Positions 10,968 through 20,865 of a stretch of 64,000 bases of DNA are shown piece after piece. The notes under the pieces are model-generated. The model saw only the letters and a list, made by a program, of their open reading frames with translations, was not told the origin of the DNA and did not search any database. A program made the translations under genes and the position numbers. The stretch is from Annulohypoxylon bovei var. microspora (lineage: Eukaryota; Ascomycota; Sordariomycetes; Xylariales; Hypoxylaceae): positions 17,472 to 81,471 of the forward strand of contig MU405374.1 in assembly GCA_022836615.1 (NCBI GenBank), read 5' to 3'. Numbering within the stretch: position 1 is the stretch's first letter; every line of letters begins with the position of its first letter.

Positions 10968-11519
10968 AGGCGAAAAGTATTCAAAGGGACTTGTAAACCT
11001 ACCTAGGTACCTAGATAACCTTGTTAGTTAAGATCAATAAAATTGCCTAGGGCCCCCTAATAGGCTAATTGATTGTCACCAGCCTAGCTAGCTAAATTTA
11101 GCAATACAATTGTGTTTTACGCATGAGACCTAGGATACCCCGAAGCAACTATCACCAATCCCGAAGCGGAGCCGTTATGTGGAGAACGGGTCCGAGTGGG
11201 TCCTGTTTCCGGACCCGGACACTAAACCTTAAACCTCAGATGCAACCCCCAAAACCAGTAGAGTCGCCTCTTTTAGTTCACAAGGAAATTTCCCGCAGAT
11301 TTCGTTCCTATGTTCAAAGTATTGAAATTCTACTAGAAAATCTAATCATGTATTCTCAAAATGAATCCATTATTTCGTAGTTGTTCCGTTCCTATGACCC
11401 TACAAACCACTTCCAAAGAGTGAAGTGTCAAAGCTACCTAACATGAAGGGAAGATAGAAATGAATTGTTCATTTATCACATAGTTTGTAGGTGCCAGATC
11501 TCATGCATTATGAAAGGTA
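10968..11519. other. intergenic DNA between transposable elements
   Basis: No gene seen. It contains a TAGGTACCTA-type motif at 10999-11016. Confidence 0.5.
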
Positions 11520-11528
11520 TGATCTATT

Positions 11529-12423
11529 AAAGGAAATGGAGCGTAACCGTCTGGGTCACGATTCCGGATAGGCCCCCATTCCGGACACCACTTACACCAA
11601 AAACACTACTTTTTAAAAGTTTAATATTTCAACGACAGCGAAGGCCATTGCACCAAGACCAAGCAGTCAAACGTAACAGTGGTCCTTGTATTCTAATATA
11701 CTGTTTTTGAAAATTATATAAATTTATTAACTTTGCAATTACAATGATTACAAGAAGCTGTTCAAAGTACATTGCCCCACATACAAAAATACGTGAGAAA
11801 ACATGTACTTTTATTAACTTCTAAAAACCGCTTTTTCGCGACGACGAAGCTTGTAACCTTAGATATTAATAGCTTAGTATGATCAATGAGGTTATTCTTA
11901 AGCTTGGTTTAAGTTGCGATACATTATTAATTATATTGAAGAATATATACAGCTTATAATTCTAACCGTAATAAAATTAATACGCTTAAATTCATTAACT
12001 TTTCGTATATATTAATTAAATTAATTATAATTCTTTCATTAGGAACTAATTTTACGAGAACTTTATAGATTATATTTATGTATTTTAGTAATTTCTTTTG
12101 AACCTCGTCGTCGCGAAAAAGTGGTTTTTGTACGCTGGGAAAAATACATACTTTCGCACTTATTTTTGTATGTGGGGCAATGTATTTTCAACAGCTTCTT
12201 ATAACCATTGCAATTGTAAGACGAGTAAATTTTTTAATTTTAACGAGTCGATTAAATACATAAGTTTACTCAATCATGAATCTATTGGTAAATTCTTTAG
12301 TCCATAACTTTAATTTATGTTGAGTTATTTGACATTGAAAAGGTAGTCTTTTTGGTGTAAATGGTGTCCGGAAACCACATCTGTCCGGAATCATGATCTA
12401 GACGGTTAGCTCCATTCCCCGGG
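11529..12423. mobile_element. foldback/MULE-like non-autonomous DNA transposon
   Basis: About 895 bp with long imperfect inverted arms. The left arm (from 11529) matches the reverse complement of the right arm (ending 12423) through GGRAATGGAGC..TAACCGTC, a CCGGACACCA..TACACCAAAAA segment, a CATTGCCCCACATACAAAAATA segment and a TTTTTCGCGACGACGA segment, over roughly 320 bp per arm. It is flanked by a 9-bp direct repeat TGATCTATT at 11520-11528 and 12424-12432, the duplication length typical of Mutator-like elements. The centre is AT-rich and non-coding. Many arm differences are C/T or G/A, consistent with RIP-like decay. Confidence 0.8.
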
Positions 12424-12451
12424 TGATCTATTTAAGCCCACGCTCAACTGA

Positions 12452-12472
12452 CCGATCACGTGACGTGATCGG
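12452..12472. repeat. 21-bp perfect palindrome
   Basis: Ten-base arms CCGATCACGT and ACGTGATCGG around a single G. It lies 20 bp beyond the foldback element's target duplication. It could be a symmetric protein-binding site or a residual transposon end. Confidence 0.6.
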
Positions 12473-12670
12473 CCACCGAGAAGCTGAAATCTCGTGACAT
12501 CATTTGTTATCACCTCGACAATCCATCAATAACTGAGCAAGCATGGTTGTGAATCTTTCTAGTTTTTACTCTTTTAAAAGTCACACATAGAGTAGTAATT
12601 ATTATGAACAAATGTCTTCACGCCATGTTCGCCACCTCGACCATTGAAGGGTTAGTGGAGCGGCTATTAC

Positions 12671-13090
12671 CAGGGGTCCCAACAAGTCAAGCAAGTCAAA
12701 TCAAGTTTGAAGCAATTCTTAAATACTTGACGATTTTTCCAGCTTGGCTTGCTTAATAATCATATAAAAAATGGGTCCGTAACCCATGTTCCTGGTCTAT
12801 GCATCGTGAACATCGTCGTCGATTTTTCAACCGTGGTTATTTACCTAGGTCCTATAAAACTCGGTAATGCCGTATATTCCGGGGGGTTGGTGGGTTGGTC
12901 AAAACACCACTATACGCGTAATTATGGGTATATAAGTGGGGCTTGATACCTTCATGAAATTAGACCCACTCAAGTCAAGAAAAACCCGAAATTTGACTTA
13001 CCAAACTTGACGATATTTTGGGCTTGAATTGACTTATCCAAGTCAAGTATCAAGCAAGTCAAGTTTACGTTTGACTTGTTGGGACCGCTG
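12671..13090. mobile_element. 420-bp hAT-like non-autonomous element
   Basis: The termini are inverted copies of CAGSGGTCCCAACAAGTCAA, flanked by an exact 8-bp direct repeat GCTATTAC at 12663-12670 and 13091-13098. CAG-type ends and 8-bp duplications are the hAT signature. The subterminal regions are rich in CAAGTCAA/TTGACTTG motifs in both orientations, like hAT transposase-binding sites. The interior has no transposase coding sequence, so the element must have been mobilised in trans. Confidence 0.85.
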
Positions 13091-13188
13091 GCTATTACCT
13101 TCTTGCTAGTCTGGCCTAGTAAGGTGGTATGGAAGATCATTTTTGAGAGCAAGTTTACATCCTGCCGCTCTTATCTAGATAAATCCTT

Positions 13189-13571
13189 CTAGAAACTAGA
13201 ATCAGATTTTCCGGATTTTACAATGCCGTCAACATCCCATTCCTTCGGCTTCGTCCGATCCATCCATCTCACCAAATCATGATCGGCTGACGGCTTCATC
13301 ATGTTTGCATATCCCCAAAAGTCTGGGGACCAGCCAGAAATTTCCCAATCAATGATGCCAGAAATGCGGCCCCCTTGAACTATGGCAGCAGTAAAATTAA
13401 AGATAGTAAGAGAGTACCTAATTTTATATGGGCGTTTTATTATAAGATTATGTATCTACACTACTAAACTAGAACTAGTAAATCACTACAAGTTAAGACG
13501 AAGTCACCATGAGAATAAACAATCCGATAATTCATGGGTCATACTTCTAATGGGCGCATCATCTTGTAGCG
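13189..13571 (-). pseudogene. remnant of an aminoglycoside-phosphotransferase-family (APH) gene
   Basis: On the minus strand the conceptual product has the APH signature in two blocks. YRIVYSHGDF, carrying the HGD of the catalytic loop, is at about 13500-13535. IVQGGRISGIIDWEISGW, carrying the metal-binding D-W region, runs down from about 13382 and continues through WGYANMMKPSADHDL to a stop at 13189-13191. The two are separated by about 110 bp of AT-rich DNA with stops, which has no clean splice pair, and the upstream block contains an in-frame stop at about 13541. No N-lobe was found. It is therefore most likely a truncated, decaying copy; a functional spliced gene is unlikely but not excluded. 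It lies between the hAT-like element and the RiPP precursor. Confidence 0.65.
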
Positions 13572-13766
13572 TTATGTTATTTACTACATATTTCTCCGCC
13601 GTATGAGAAATTTTCCTTCGAATATTTAGCTCAGTTTGGGAGGCAGGTGGTTATGTTGATTTCAGGTCGACTATAAGCTAGATAAAAACAGGTCATGGAC
13701 TAACACGGGCTAAGCTAATGATAATAAAATTTCATTATACACCCGAGCCATCTACTCTTGGCTTCT

Positions 13767-14204
13767 TCATTCTTTCTTCTCGTGGGGGGTGATGGTATGA
13801 TAGGTGTCATCCTTTATTTTTATTAGTATACCGACCTAATTAGTAGGTGAGTGGGTGAATATTATGCAACTTACAGCATCATCACCACGCTTCTTATTTT
13901 CATGTGGCGTGATAGTGTGGTAAGTATCGTCCTACTTTTCTGTTAAAATCATATTTAAGAAGCCAAATATAGCATGTATACATACTGCATCGTCACCACG
14001 CTTCTTGTTCTCATGTGGCGTTATGGTGTGGTAGGTGTCGTCCTAAATAAATATCAATATTTGTCAAGCAAATTAGCCAAAACTATTAGATACACTTACA
14101 GCATCGTCACCGCGTCTTTCATGAGGCGTGATGGTGTGGTAAGTGTCGTCAGCGTCATCACCTCTCTTTTCATTGTGTGGTGTAATAGTGTGATAGGTGT
14201 CATC
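13767..14204 (-). repeat. five-copy core-peptide coding repeat
   Basis: The repeat starts, on the minus strand, are at 14204, 14150, 14042, 13931 and 13811. Spacing is uneven because introns interrupt three of the four junctions. The coding units differ mainly at synonymous third positions, while the introns between them are essentially unrelated. This points to selection on the peptide rather than very recent duplication. Confidence 0.85.
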
Positions 14205-14415
14205 CTGATCTTGAATTAGTAGCTATCGTGGTATTCTAAAGGAGTAAACTTACGGCATCGTCACCGCGGGCTACAATTGATCCCACGTCTATAGCTAAGT
14301 CAGTATCTTTGCTCCTAGGTTACATGGAAGAAAGCTTACCGGCACGGGCTAGAGGTGCTGCGAGCCCCTGAGCGACCAATGTGGTCCAGAGTGCGAGGAT
14401 AACTGAGGTCTTCAT
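13767..14415 (-). CDS. repeat-containing secreted RiPP precursor (dikaritin/UstA-like)
   Basis: Six exons: complement(join(13767..13811, 13875..13931, 13986..14042, 14100..14204, 14254..14288, 14340..14415)), 124 residues. Exon 1 encodes a signal peptide (Met, Lys, Thr, Ser, then a hydrophobic core ending near Ala-Pro). Exon 2 ends in ARGDDA. Exons 3-6 carry five copies of DDTYHTITPH followed by linker and dibasic sites; the two 57-nt exons (4 and 5) both encode DDTYHTITPHENKKRGDDA, while exon 3 holds two variants ending NEKRGDDA and ERRGDDA, and the last copy ends EKKE-stop. All five introns (49-63 nt) have GT/AG ends and are required to remove stops. Signal peptide, Kex2-type KR/RR sites and invariant Tyr cores match the UstA/PhomA/GigA precursor plan. 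The product is unknown; the core probably lies within TYHTITPH. A UstYa-like gene is divergent at 15699. Confidence 0.9.
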
Positions 14416-15698
14416 CTTGAATATGTCTGACCTTCTTAGCTTTAGTTATAGCAAAGAAATAAGAGGTGATAGTTGCTTGGCTGTGCTTCGAACTAGATTT
14501 TTAGTCTTTAGAGTAATGATGTGTAAGGTACTTATAGTAGCTCAACTCGGACTTAATCCATATTTCTCTTAAGAACCAAGTTAATTTACCTGGGCCAAGT
14601 CGTTTCTATTCATTCATCTGCCGAGTCTATCCATTATTCTCGGCTCTCGTCTATTACCGCTAGACGAAGGATGCATGACGATATCTCTCGTGATACTAGA
14701 ATGGAGGAGGCTGGAAAATCACGCTCGCGAAAATCTTACCCCGAGATAGCTGCCAAACCCTTCTAAGGATTGATGCTGCGGTGATCAACTATAACTGCCT
14801 ATTCGATGGTTAGCTTTGTGATAGGGTCGTGCGGTCACACAGCAGTAGCTTGATAGTAACGTATCCTCTGCATGAAACTTATCCCAGTATACTATTTGAT
14901 GTTTGCTAGTATCTTGCTGGTTCCTACTTTTATAACATTACCTAGGTAGGTAACTTTAGGGAACTTAAGCGCAGAAAATAGATTAATTCATCTATGTCTT
15001 TCTTGGCGTATACTCAATATATCGCAGTGTATTTCGTATAATCCTTTGCACGATTACGCGGCGTATATCAACGACTCGACTCGGGCGATGGGACCTGGGC
15101 TTTTGTGATAACGGCCGAATATTGACGACCAATTAAACCTGGTCTGAAATATTCCTCTTACAATATAGTATTTGCCTTCTCTTAGATCTTACCGCAAAGT
15201 GACACACCTAGCCTACCTGATTGGCTACCGTAAATCTGGAGAATCCATAACCCTTACACCGCTGGACCACCAAATAAAAAAGCTTGACTGGACTACAATA
15301 TTGGATCCGCGTTCACGATTGGTTATCTAGCAAAATACCATACGTATATGCGTATATGCAGTCAGCATAGGGTTGCGACACTAGCAAGTTCGCTGTATAC
15401 GACGCCCCGTGCCGCAATTCGAAGGTTTCCATGCAGGTATTCATCAAATGACGGCCGCCCGCCTCGATGGATAATACGTCGGAGCCGAGTAATCGTAACA
15501 CCTTCACTTGCCGAACAAAAGTCCTAGCTCAGAGAACAAGTCTAGATGCTTCCGAAGATGGGCTCCTCAACTTAAGATTCCCGCTCGGAGGCATGGTATC
15601 CGAGTACGGGACTATATTTTTATCGGCTTAAAGCAATTCTATACATTTCGCCCTTCCCGCTGTATACACAAAGTTCTGATCTCTGAGCGATATCAACT
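14416..15698. promoter_or_regulatory. divergent promoter region of the RiPP precursor and UstYa-like gene
   Basis: About 1.28 kb separates the two divergent start codons, and no credible gene lies inside. The shared interval could coordinate both genes. I did not find a convincing named transcription-factor site. Confidence 0.5.
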
Positions 15699-16873
15699 AT
15701 GGCAGGCCTACTCTCAGTTTTCACCAAGAAGACGCCCTCCTACCAGCCGGTAGTCAAGGAGGAGGAGGCTCAATATCGCGACTCTGACTCCATCACTTCA
15801 CCATCTGAAGGCTTCATTAGCCATGAACATAAATCATTTCATGAAGGCTTGAAGGCTAGAAAATGGCTTTGGCCCATTCTTCACCTCTTCATTTTAAGCA
15901 CCTACACAATTGTCTATGTTATTTTAATCAGGCGTGGTGTTATCGCTGCGAAATCATACACACACACTGTATTCTCGCCTGCATATGAAGCCGTGGTGAA
16001 GGAGCCTATGGAATACCAAGGACAGTTGAGGATCGTATCACCTTACCAAGGTCCCCCATCTCCAGAGGTCGACCAGGCGTGGAAGGATCTTCTGCAATAC
16101 TCAAACGTCCGCGTGTCTGGTGAAGACTTAAGGAAGATAAACAAGACCTCTATCCCAATGCCTGGGGAGGAGGACAGCTATTGGGTGGAACTGAGCGTTG
16201 TTCATGAGTTGCACTGTATTGTGAGTTTGAGACATGTTACCCCTAAAGGCGACGAAGCTTACTGGTATCGTTAGAAACGACTTCGACAATATTGGTTCAG
16301 TGACTACTACTTCCCCAACATCACCGAAGAAGATCGTCGACTAAACTGGCTTCACAATGGTACTTTCATAACAATACCTCCGTCTTGTTGTCCTTTCTAA
16401 CCATAAACCCTGTTTAGACCATTGTCTCGAAATCCTTCGTCAATCCGTCATGTGCCACGCCGATGTGTCTATGATCACAATGACTTGGGAGCCAACATCT
16501 GTATTCCCGGCCGCGGACTTCCAAAACGTCCACGAGTGCACGAACTGGGATATACTCTACGAGTGGCAGAAGGAAAGATCCGTCGATCTCATGAAACCCG
16601 GAGTCTTGGTCCACCCGTACCTTGGTAAGCGCCTTTTTTTTTTTTTTTTTGGGCTTATTTTCATATTTTCATAACATTATTTAACGAAGACATGACCTAT
16701 GACTAACGTTACATCAAGGGGTACCGTTCCCTGAAGGGCGCTATGATGGCGTCGGTGCTGCTGACCCCGAGCACGCCATCGGCACAGACGGCGAGCTCCC
16801 TGAAGAGCTAGTAGAAATGGGAATTCGTGAAGGCAACAGACGCATGTTGAGAGCTCGTGAAAACGGTGCCTAG
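15699..16873 (+). CDS. UstYa-like (DUF3328) oxidase of RiPP biosynthesis
   Basis: Four exons join(15699..16220, 16275..16359, 16418..16624, 16719..16873), 322 residues. Residues about 56-78 form a single membrane helix after a cytosolic tail, the usual UstYa layout. Both diagnostic HxxHC motifs are present: HELHC (169-173) and HNDHC (201-205), the second continuing as HCLEILRQSVMCHAD. UstYa-family proteins are thought to oxidatively cyclise Tyr-containing precursor repeats in ustiloxin, phomopsin and asperipin pathways. The split codon inside the second motif confirms intron 2; branch sites CTAAC are seen before introns 2 and 3. Intron 3 carries a T17 run. Divergent from the precursor gene, it is the natural modifying enzyme. 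Only one family member is present here, whereas characterised clusters often have two or more. Confidence 0.93.
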
Positions 16874-17274
16874 AGCCGTACTTTACTTGATATAGGTTTG
16901 TAACAAGTTGGAACTAGGGAGAGACGAAGGATGCTCTAGTGGGCTAAGAGGATCCGAGGATTAGTGGTATTTATAAGGTTAAGTGTAGGAGCAGGTTTTA
17001 GCGGGTGTTACTAATTCACATATATATCATGCGATGGGTTTTTCTTACTGATGGATGCCGGCTGAGACTTCCTAAAGGTCTTGCGTTAGACTTTCATAGC
17101 TCTAAGATTGGTACTAATTAATCTAAAAAGTATTGAGAGTACTAACTAGTGCATTTATATAGTAAGATGTCTTGTAATGAACCAATTAGAGATTCCAAGT
17201 AATATACTATACAATTGATACTGGCGATGAGCCTAAAATACATGATATATATACCTACGTCGTCATCAACTCCC
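16874..17274. other. convergent intergenic region, no gene seen
   Basis: 3' flanks of the UstYa-like and hydrolase genes; AT-rich, nothing recognisable. Confidence 0.5.
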
Positions 17275-18193
17275 TTAAGGTCTAGACAGCCACTTATCAA
17301 CTTCCTCGACAATACGCGGTGCTTTATCATGCCATGCATGCTCAGCTCCCTCGACGACAGCCTGGGTTAATACATTTCGACTATTCTTGCTTCGTAAGAT
17401 TCCAGTCCAGATAGGATAGAATAGAGCTTCAAACTGGCCTGTTACTGTAAAGACTCCGGCTACAGCCGGTTCCTTGCCGTGAAACTCGGCGGGAAGGTTT
17501 TCCCATCCGTGACCCTGTACTAGTGCTTCTACCGCGCGAAAGTAAGAGCCTGTCTTGTGAACTCCGATAAGAGGATTTAGGTCCACCGGATACGATATTA
17601 ATATATAATGAGCAGGCGAGAACTGGGGAAAAGATAGACTAGGACGTGTACAGCTTGCAAATATAGATCCTGCTGAATAACCCTAAATTTTGTTAGCTAT
17701 AGGAGTAATTATGAGTGGGGATGTAGGCGGGTCATACGCATAGGAAGAGTGGGATCTCATGAGCATCCGGGAAGTCTTCCGTGTATGTAGTCATAGATTC
17801 CCGTAGCATCCGCTATATAGACGTCAAGGACTCTGATCAGCTAAGTTCACTACCATCTACAGTTTATCAATAGGAGGGGGGGAACAGGGCGAGAGAGGGG
17901 AGGGAGAGATATACATGATAATCATTGATCCCGGCGTCTCCTGTCCATACGCCGAAGTCTGTCCATTCATTTCCACCTTCACTCTGTCCCATTCCTCGGG
18001 CATTCCAAGTGACGACCCTCAGCTGTCTCTGATCTCTCAAATATTCAGCAAGGAGGCGAACTGGCGGTTGGTCAAATGTTCCACCAAGTCTTCCGTGGGC
18101 AATAAGGGCGAGCCCTACCGGGTCCTTGCCATTCTTCGGATCTTCAACTCTAGTCTCAAGTTGAACCACGTCGTGGGAAGGTCCTTGGCCCAT
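17275..18193 (-). CDS. alpha/beta hydrolase next to the RiPP genes
   Basis: Three exons complement(join(17275..17682, 17738..17812, 17915..18193)), 253 residues, all joins in phase 0. The fold is shown by an oxyanion HG segment (LIAHGRLGG), VVTWNARGMGQSEG, the nucleophile elbow CGYSAG with Ser121 created across the second splice junction, and a late GAEHAWHD that supplies the likely catalytic His. No signal peptide is evident, so it is probably cytosolic. The substrate cannot be told. Its convergent position 0.4 kb from the UstYa-like gene makes it a possible cluster member, for example as a peptidase or esterase, but similar hydrolases occur widely as stand-alone genes. Confidence 0.85.
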
Positions 18194-18865
18194 GTTGGCC
18201 TATTTTGATGATGAAATAATATGATACTAGGTATATCTTCCTTCTTAGAGGATAATGAGGGAATTCATAGGGTACAGCCTAAGATGACGGCTCGAGGTGA
18301 GAATTCCTCATCCCTTTGACTTGGCCTGAGCCAGTAAATGAAGCGTTCGCACAGTGAAGCCCGTACTCTGGGACTGTCTACACATGTATGATTCCTTCTC
18401 GGGTCGATGGTCAACGGTAGATAAACAATTAGGAAGGTAGGCGCAAGTAATATTCTTGCCTGTCATTCCGGCTGATGCTTAACAATGATAGATGTGAGCG
18501 GGTAGTCGCGGCGGAATTCACGGTCATACTTGAAATGAAGGCTGTGTTTAATTAGTAATTAGTACGGTGTCCGCTTCGCCTTAAAAACAGGTATTTACCT
18601 ATCTGTACCTAGGTGTGCAAATACTTAGGTACATATTATGTAATCACATGTACCCCTCCTTCACCTCGGTGAGCCGGTGAAGCTTCAGCCTCCCCCGCCT
18701 TTAGATGGTCCATGCTCCTACTGTTAGAACTTTTAATTTTTAATTTTTGTATTGGAGCTGCACTCGGCGTCCACGCATAAACACACGTTTCGGCATCGTT
18801 CGTCAACCTGACCCCGTCTACTTCCATCCACAATGCGCTAAGGAACTTTGCATTCTATAGGCAAT
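18194..18865. other. intergenic divergent region, no gene seen
   Basis: Divergent promoter interval between the hydrolase and prefoldin 3. Nothing coding was recognised. Confidence 0.5.
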
Positions 18866-19934
18866 ATGTCGGCCAAAGGCAAAGAGCCAGCTGCCCAGTA
18901 CGATATGAAAACAATTCTCGCCATCTTTGAAACGTGACTAACATCAAACCCATTATTAGGAAGGATGTTGCCCCCACAAACCCGAGAGGCATTCCCTATG
19001 CACCATTTGTCGATAAAGTCGAAGACTATATAACCTCCAGAGACGATGTTCAGACTACTCTCCGTAGCTTCCAGGAGATGATCTCGTATGTTCAGTTGTT
19101 TACAACTCGCCTTTACTACCCTGAGGGCGATACCTAGCGGGGTACCAAACCCCAAGCCTTGCGGAAATCTCTCTGTCGGAACAGAGTCCTCGAGTCCTTT
19201 CTCAACTTGCGTCGAATTTCTGCTAATGATGGAGATCGGATGTAGGAAATACCAGTTCATGGAATTGAATTTACAGAGGAGAGTAGCTGGTCTGAAGGAT
19301 AAGGTGCCTGACATAGAAAAAACTCTAGAGACAGTCAGGTTTTTAAAGACAAGAACGGTATAATCCTCTGGTGGCAAACCAAAGAGGACAGCTAGCTAAC
19401 TCCGTCTTTCTTGTAGGGAGAATCGGATCCTATCGAGACGACATTCGAACTAAACGACACTTTATACGCGAAAGCGTCAATACCACCTACGGACGAGGTG
19501 TATCTATGGCTTGGTGTATGTATAAGGCACATACCTTCGAAGAGCAACGAACATCTCGCGAGAATTTAGGGGAATTATTGACTGACGGGGATAATAATAT
19601 AGGCGAACGTTATGCTGTCATATCCTATTGACGAAGCCCAATCTCTTCTTACATCGAAGCTGTCAGCTGCGAAGCAGAGCTTCTCTAATTGCGAGGAAGA
19701 TTTGGATTTTCTCAGAGAACAGATCACGGTAGGCGACTTATGTTCAGCCTTGTCTTTTAATTCAAGGTTGGTTTATTGAGAAGACAGCAAGCAAGCTAAC
19801 TTTAATATTTTTAGACTATGGAGGTTGCAATAGCACGAGTATACAATTGGGATGTGGTTCAGAAGCGGAAAGAAAAGGCTGATGAGGAAAGCAAAGGGAA
19901 GGGAACTGAAGATGGCGACCAGCCGAACGGATGA
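18866..19934 (+). CDS. PAC10: prefoldin subunit 3 (Pac10/VBP1)
   Basis: Six exons join(18866..18897, 18960..19085, 19246..19357, 19417..19515, 19603..19728, 19815..19934), 204 residues, close to the roughly 200 of the family. Landmarks are NPRGIPYAPFVDKVEDY, then FQEMISKYQFMELNLQRRVAGLKDKVPDIEKTL, a beta region LNDTLYAKASIPPTDEVYLWLGANVMLSYPIDEA and a second coiled-coil helix. This is the alpha-type prefoldin architecture. Prefoldin delivers unfolded actin and tubulin to the CCT chaperonin in the cytosol. Exon 1 encodes only ten full codons; its donor at 18898 is chosen because it removes an in-frame stop and leaves a 62-nt intron with a TGACTAACA branch site. The first intron choice is the least certain. 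Confidence 0.92.
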
Positions 19935-20865
19935 GGGTCTACATAAGCAGCTCGGCCAGATGAAGTTGGACTAAATGATTGTGGTCAGCATTTATTTTTC
20001 CTGGCCAAGACTCCTGCTAAGTTGCCGTATCGGAACTCGTAAATTGGCACATGTGTTCTGATTTACCAGCCATCCAACGTCTGCATCTTACACAGTGCAG
20101 AGTGAGGTGATGACGCAATATTGAACCCTTCGTCTAGAAGATACATAATTACACTATCCCCCAGTTACGTAGGTGAATTAGGATAATGATAACCTACCTA
20201 TTCATTAGTCGCATTTTCTTCCTAAACTTACTAGGTACATATATGTGTAAATCCGTACACCCCGTAATTTTATTTAATTCCTAGTGGCCTACCTAAGTTA
20301 AGTTATATGAAGCGTAGATGTCATAGGCTACTTAGGTACAATAAGTCCCAACATTGAATGTACGTATTGTAAGTGGCTGAGACGGTAAGGGGACCCCTGG
20401 ATTACGTAAGTTTTGGCAGGCGACCAGGAAGCGACTAGGAAGGTTAGAAGCGTGATTAAAGTTTGGGTCCCCAGATCTCACCGCTGCGCACCAATGACGA
20501 TGTCCCACTTGGACATGCCCGCAATCAAACGCCGCCACTTTTTAATATTATTATTTCGCATGTCTACCTGTTACCTTCTTATCGAATCTTAATCTAGCAA
20601 CGAAGCCCCGACTTTTCATTACTGCTAGCTAAGGACAACGAGCCGACTTACCCACCTACAAACTACAAAACCTACAAAAACTCCTATCTACAAACTCCAA
20701 TTCTAAAACATTCCTAGAACAACATTTCTTGTCCCTCTCCTGTCACTAACCACCATCCCCAAATCCATCCATTACTCGTGTACCTGGATCCTGGATAAAT
20801 AACAGAAACATACATCTTTGAACAGCCCGATTTCTTTGGAAATCGACGCGAGCATCACATCGACC
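19935..20865. other. intergenic region, no gene seen
   Basis: Downstream of prefoldin 3 and upstream of SEC14. The last 250 bp are C/T-rich with repeated CTACAAA, a plausible SEC14 leader. Confidence 0.5.

Noticed and set aside
13767..14275. CRISPR-like or minisatellite array
   Set aside because: The repeats are exons of one splice-linked reading frame with signal peptide and dibasic sites; spacers are introns with splice signals.
18838..19377. 179-codon minus-strand frame
   Set aside because: It runs antisense through prefoldin 3 exons, whose spliced product is clearly recognised.
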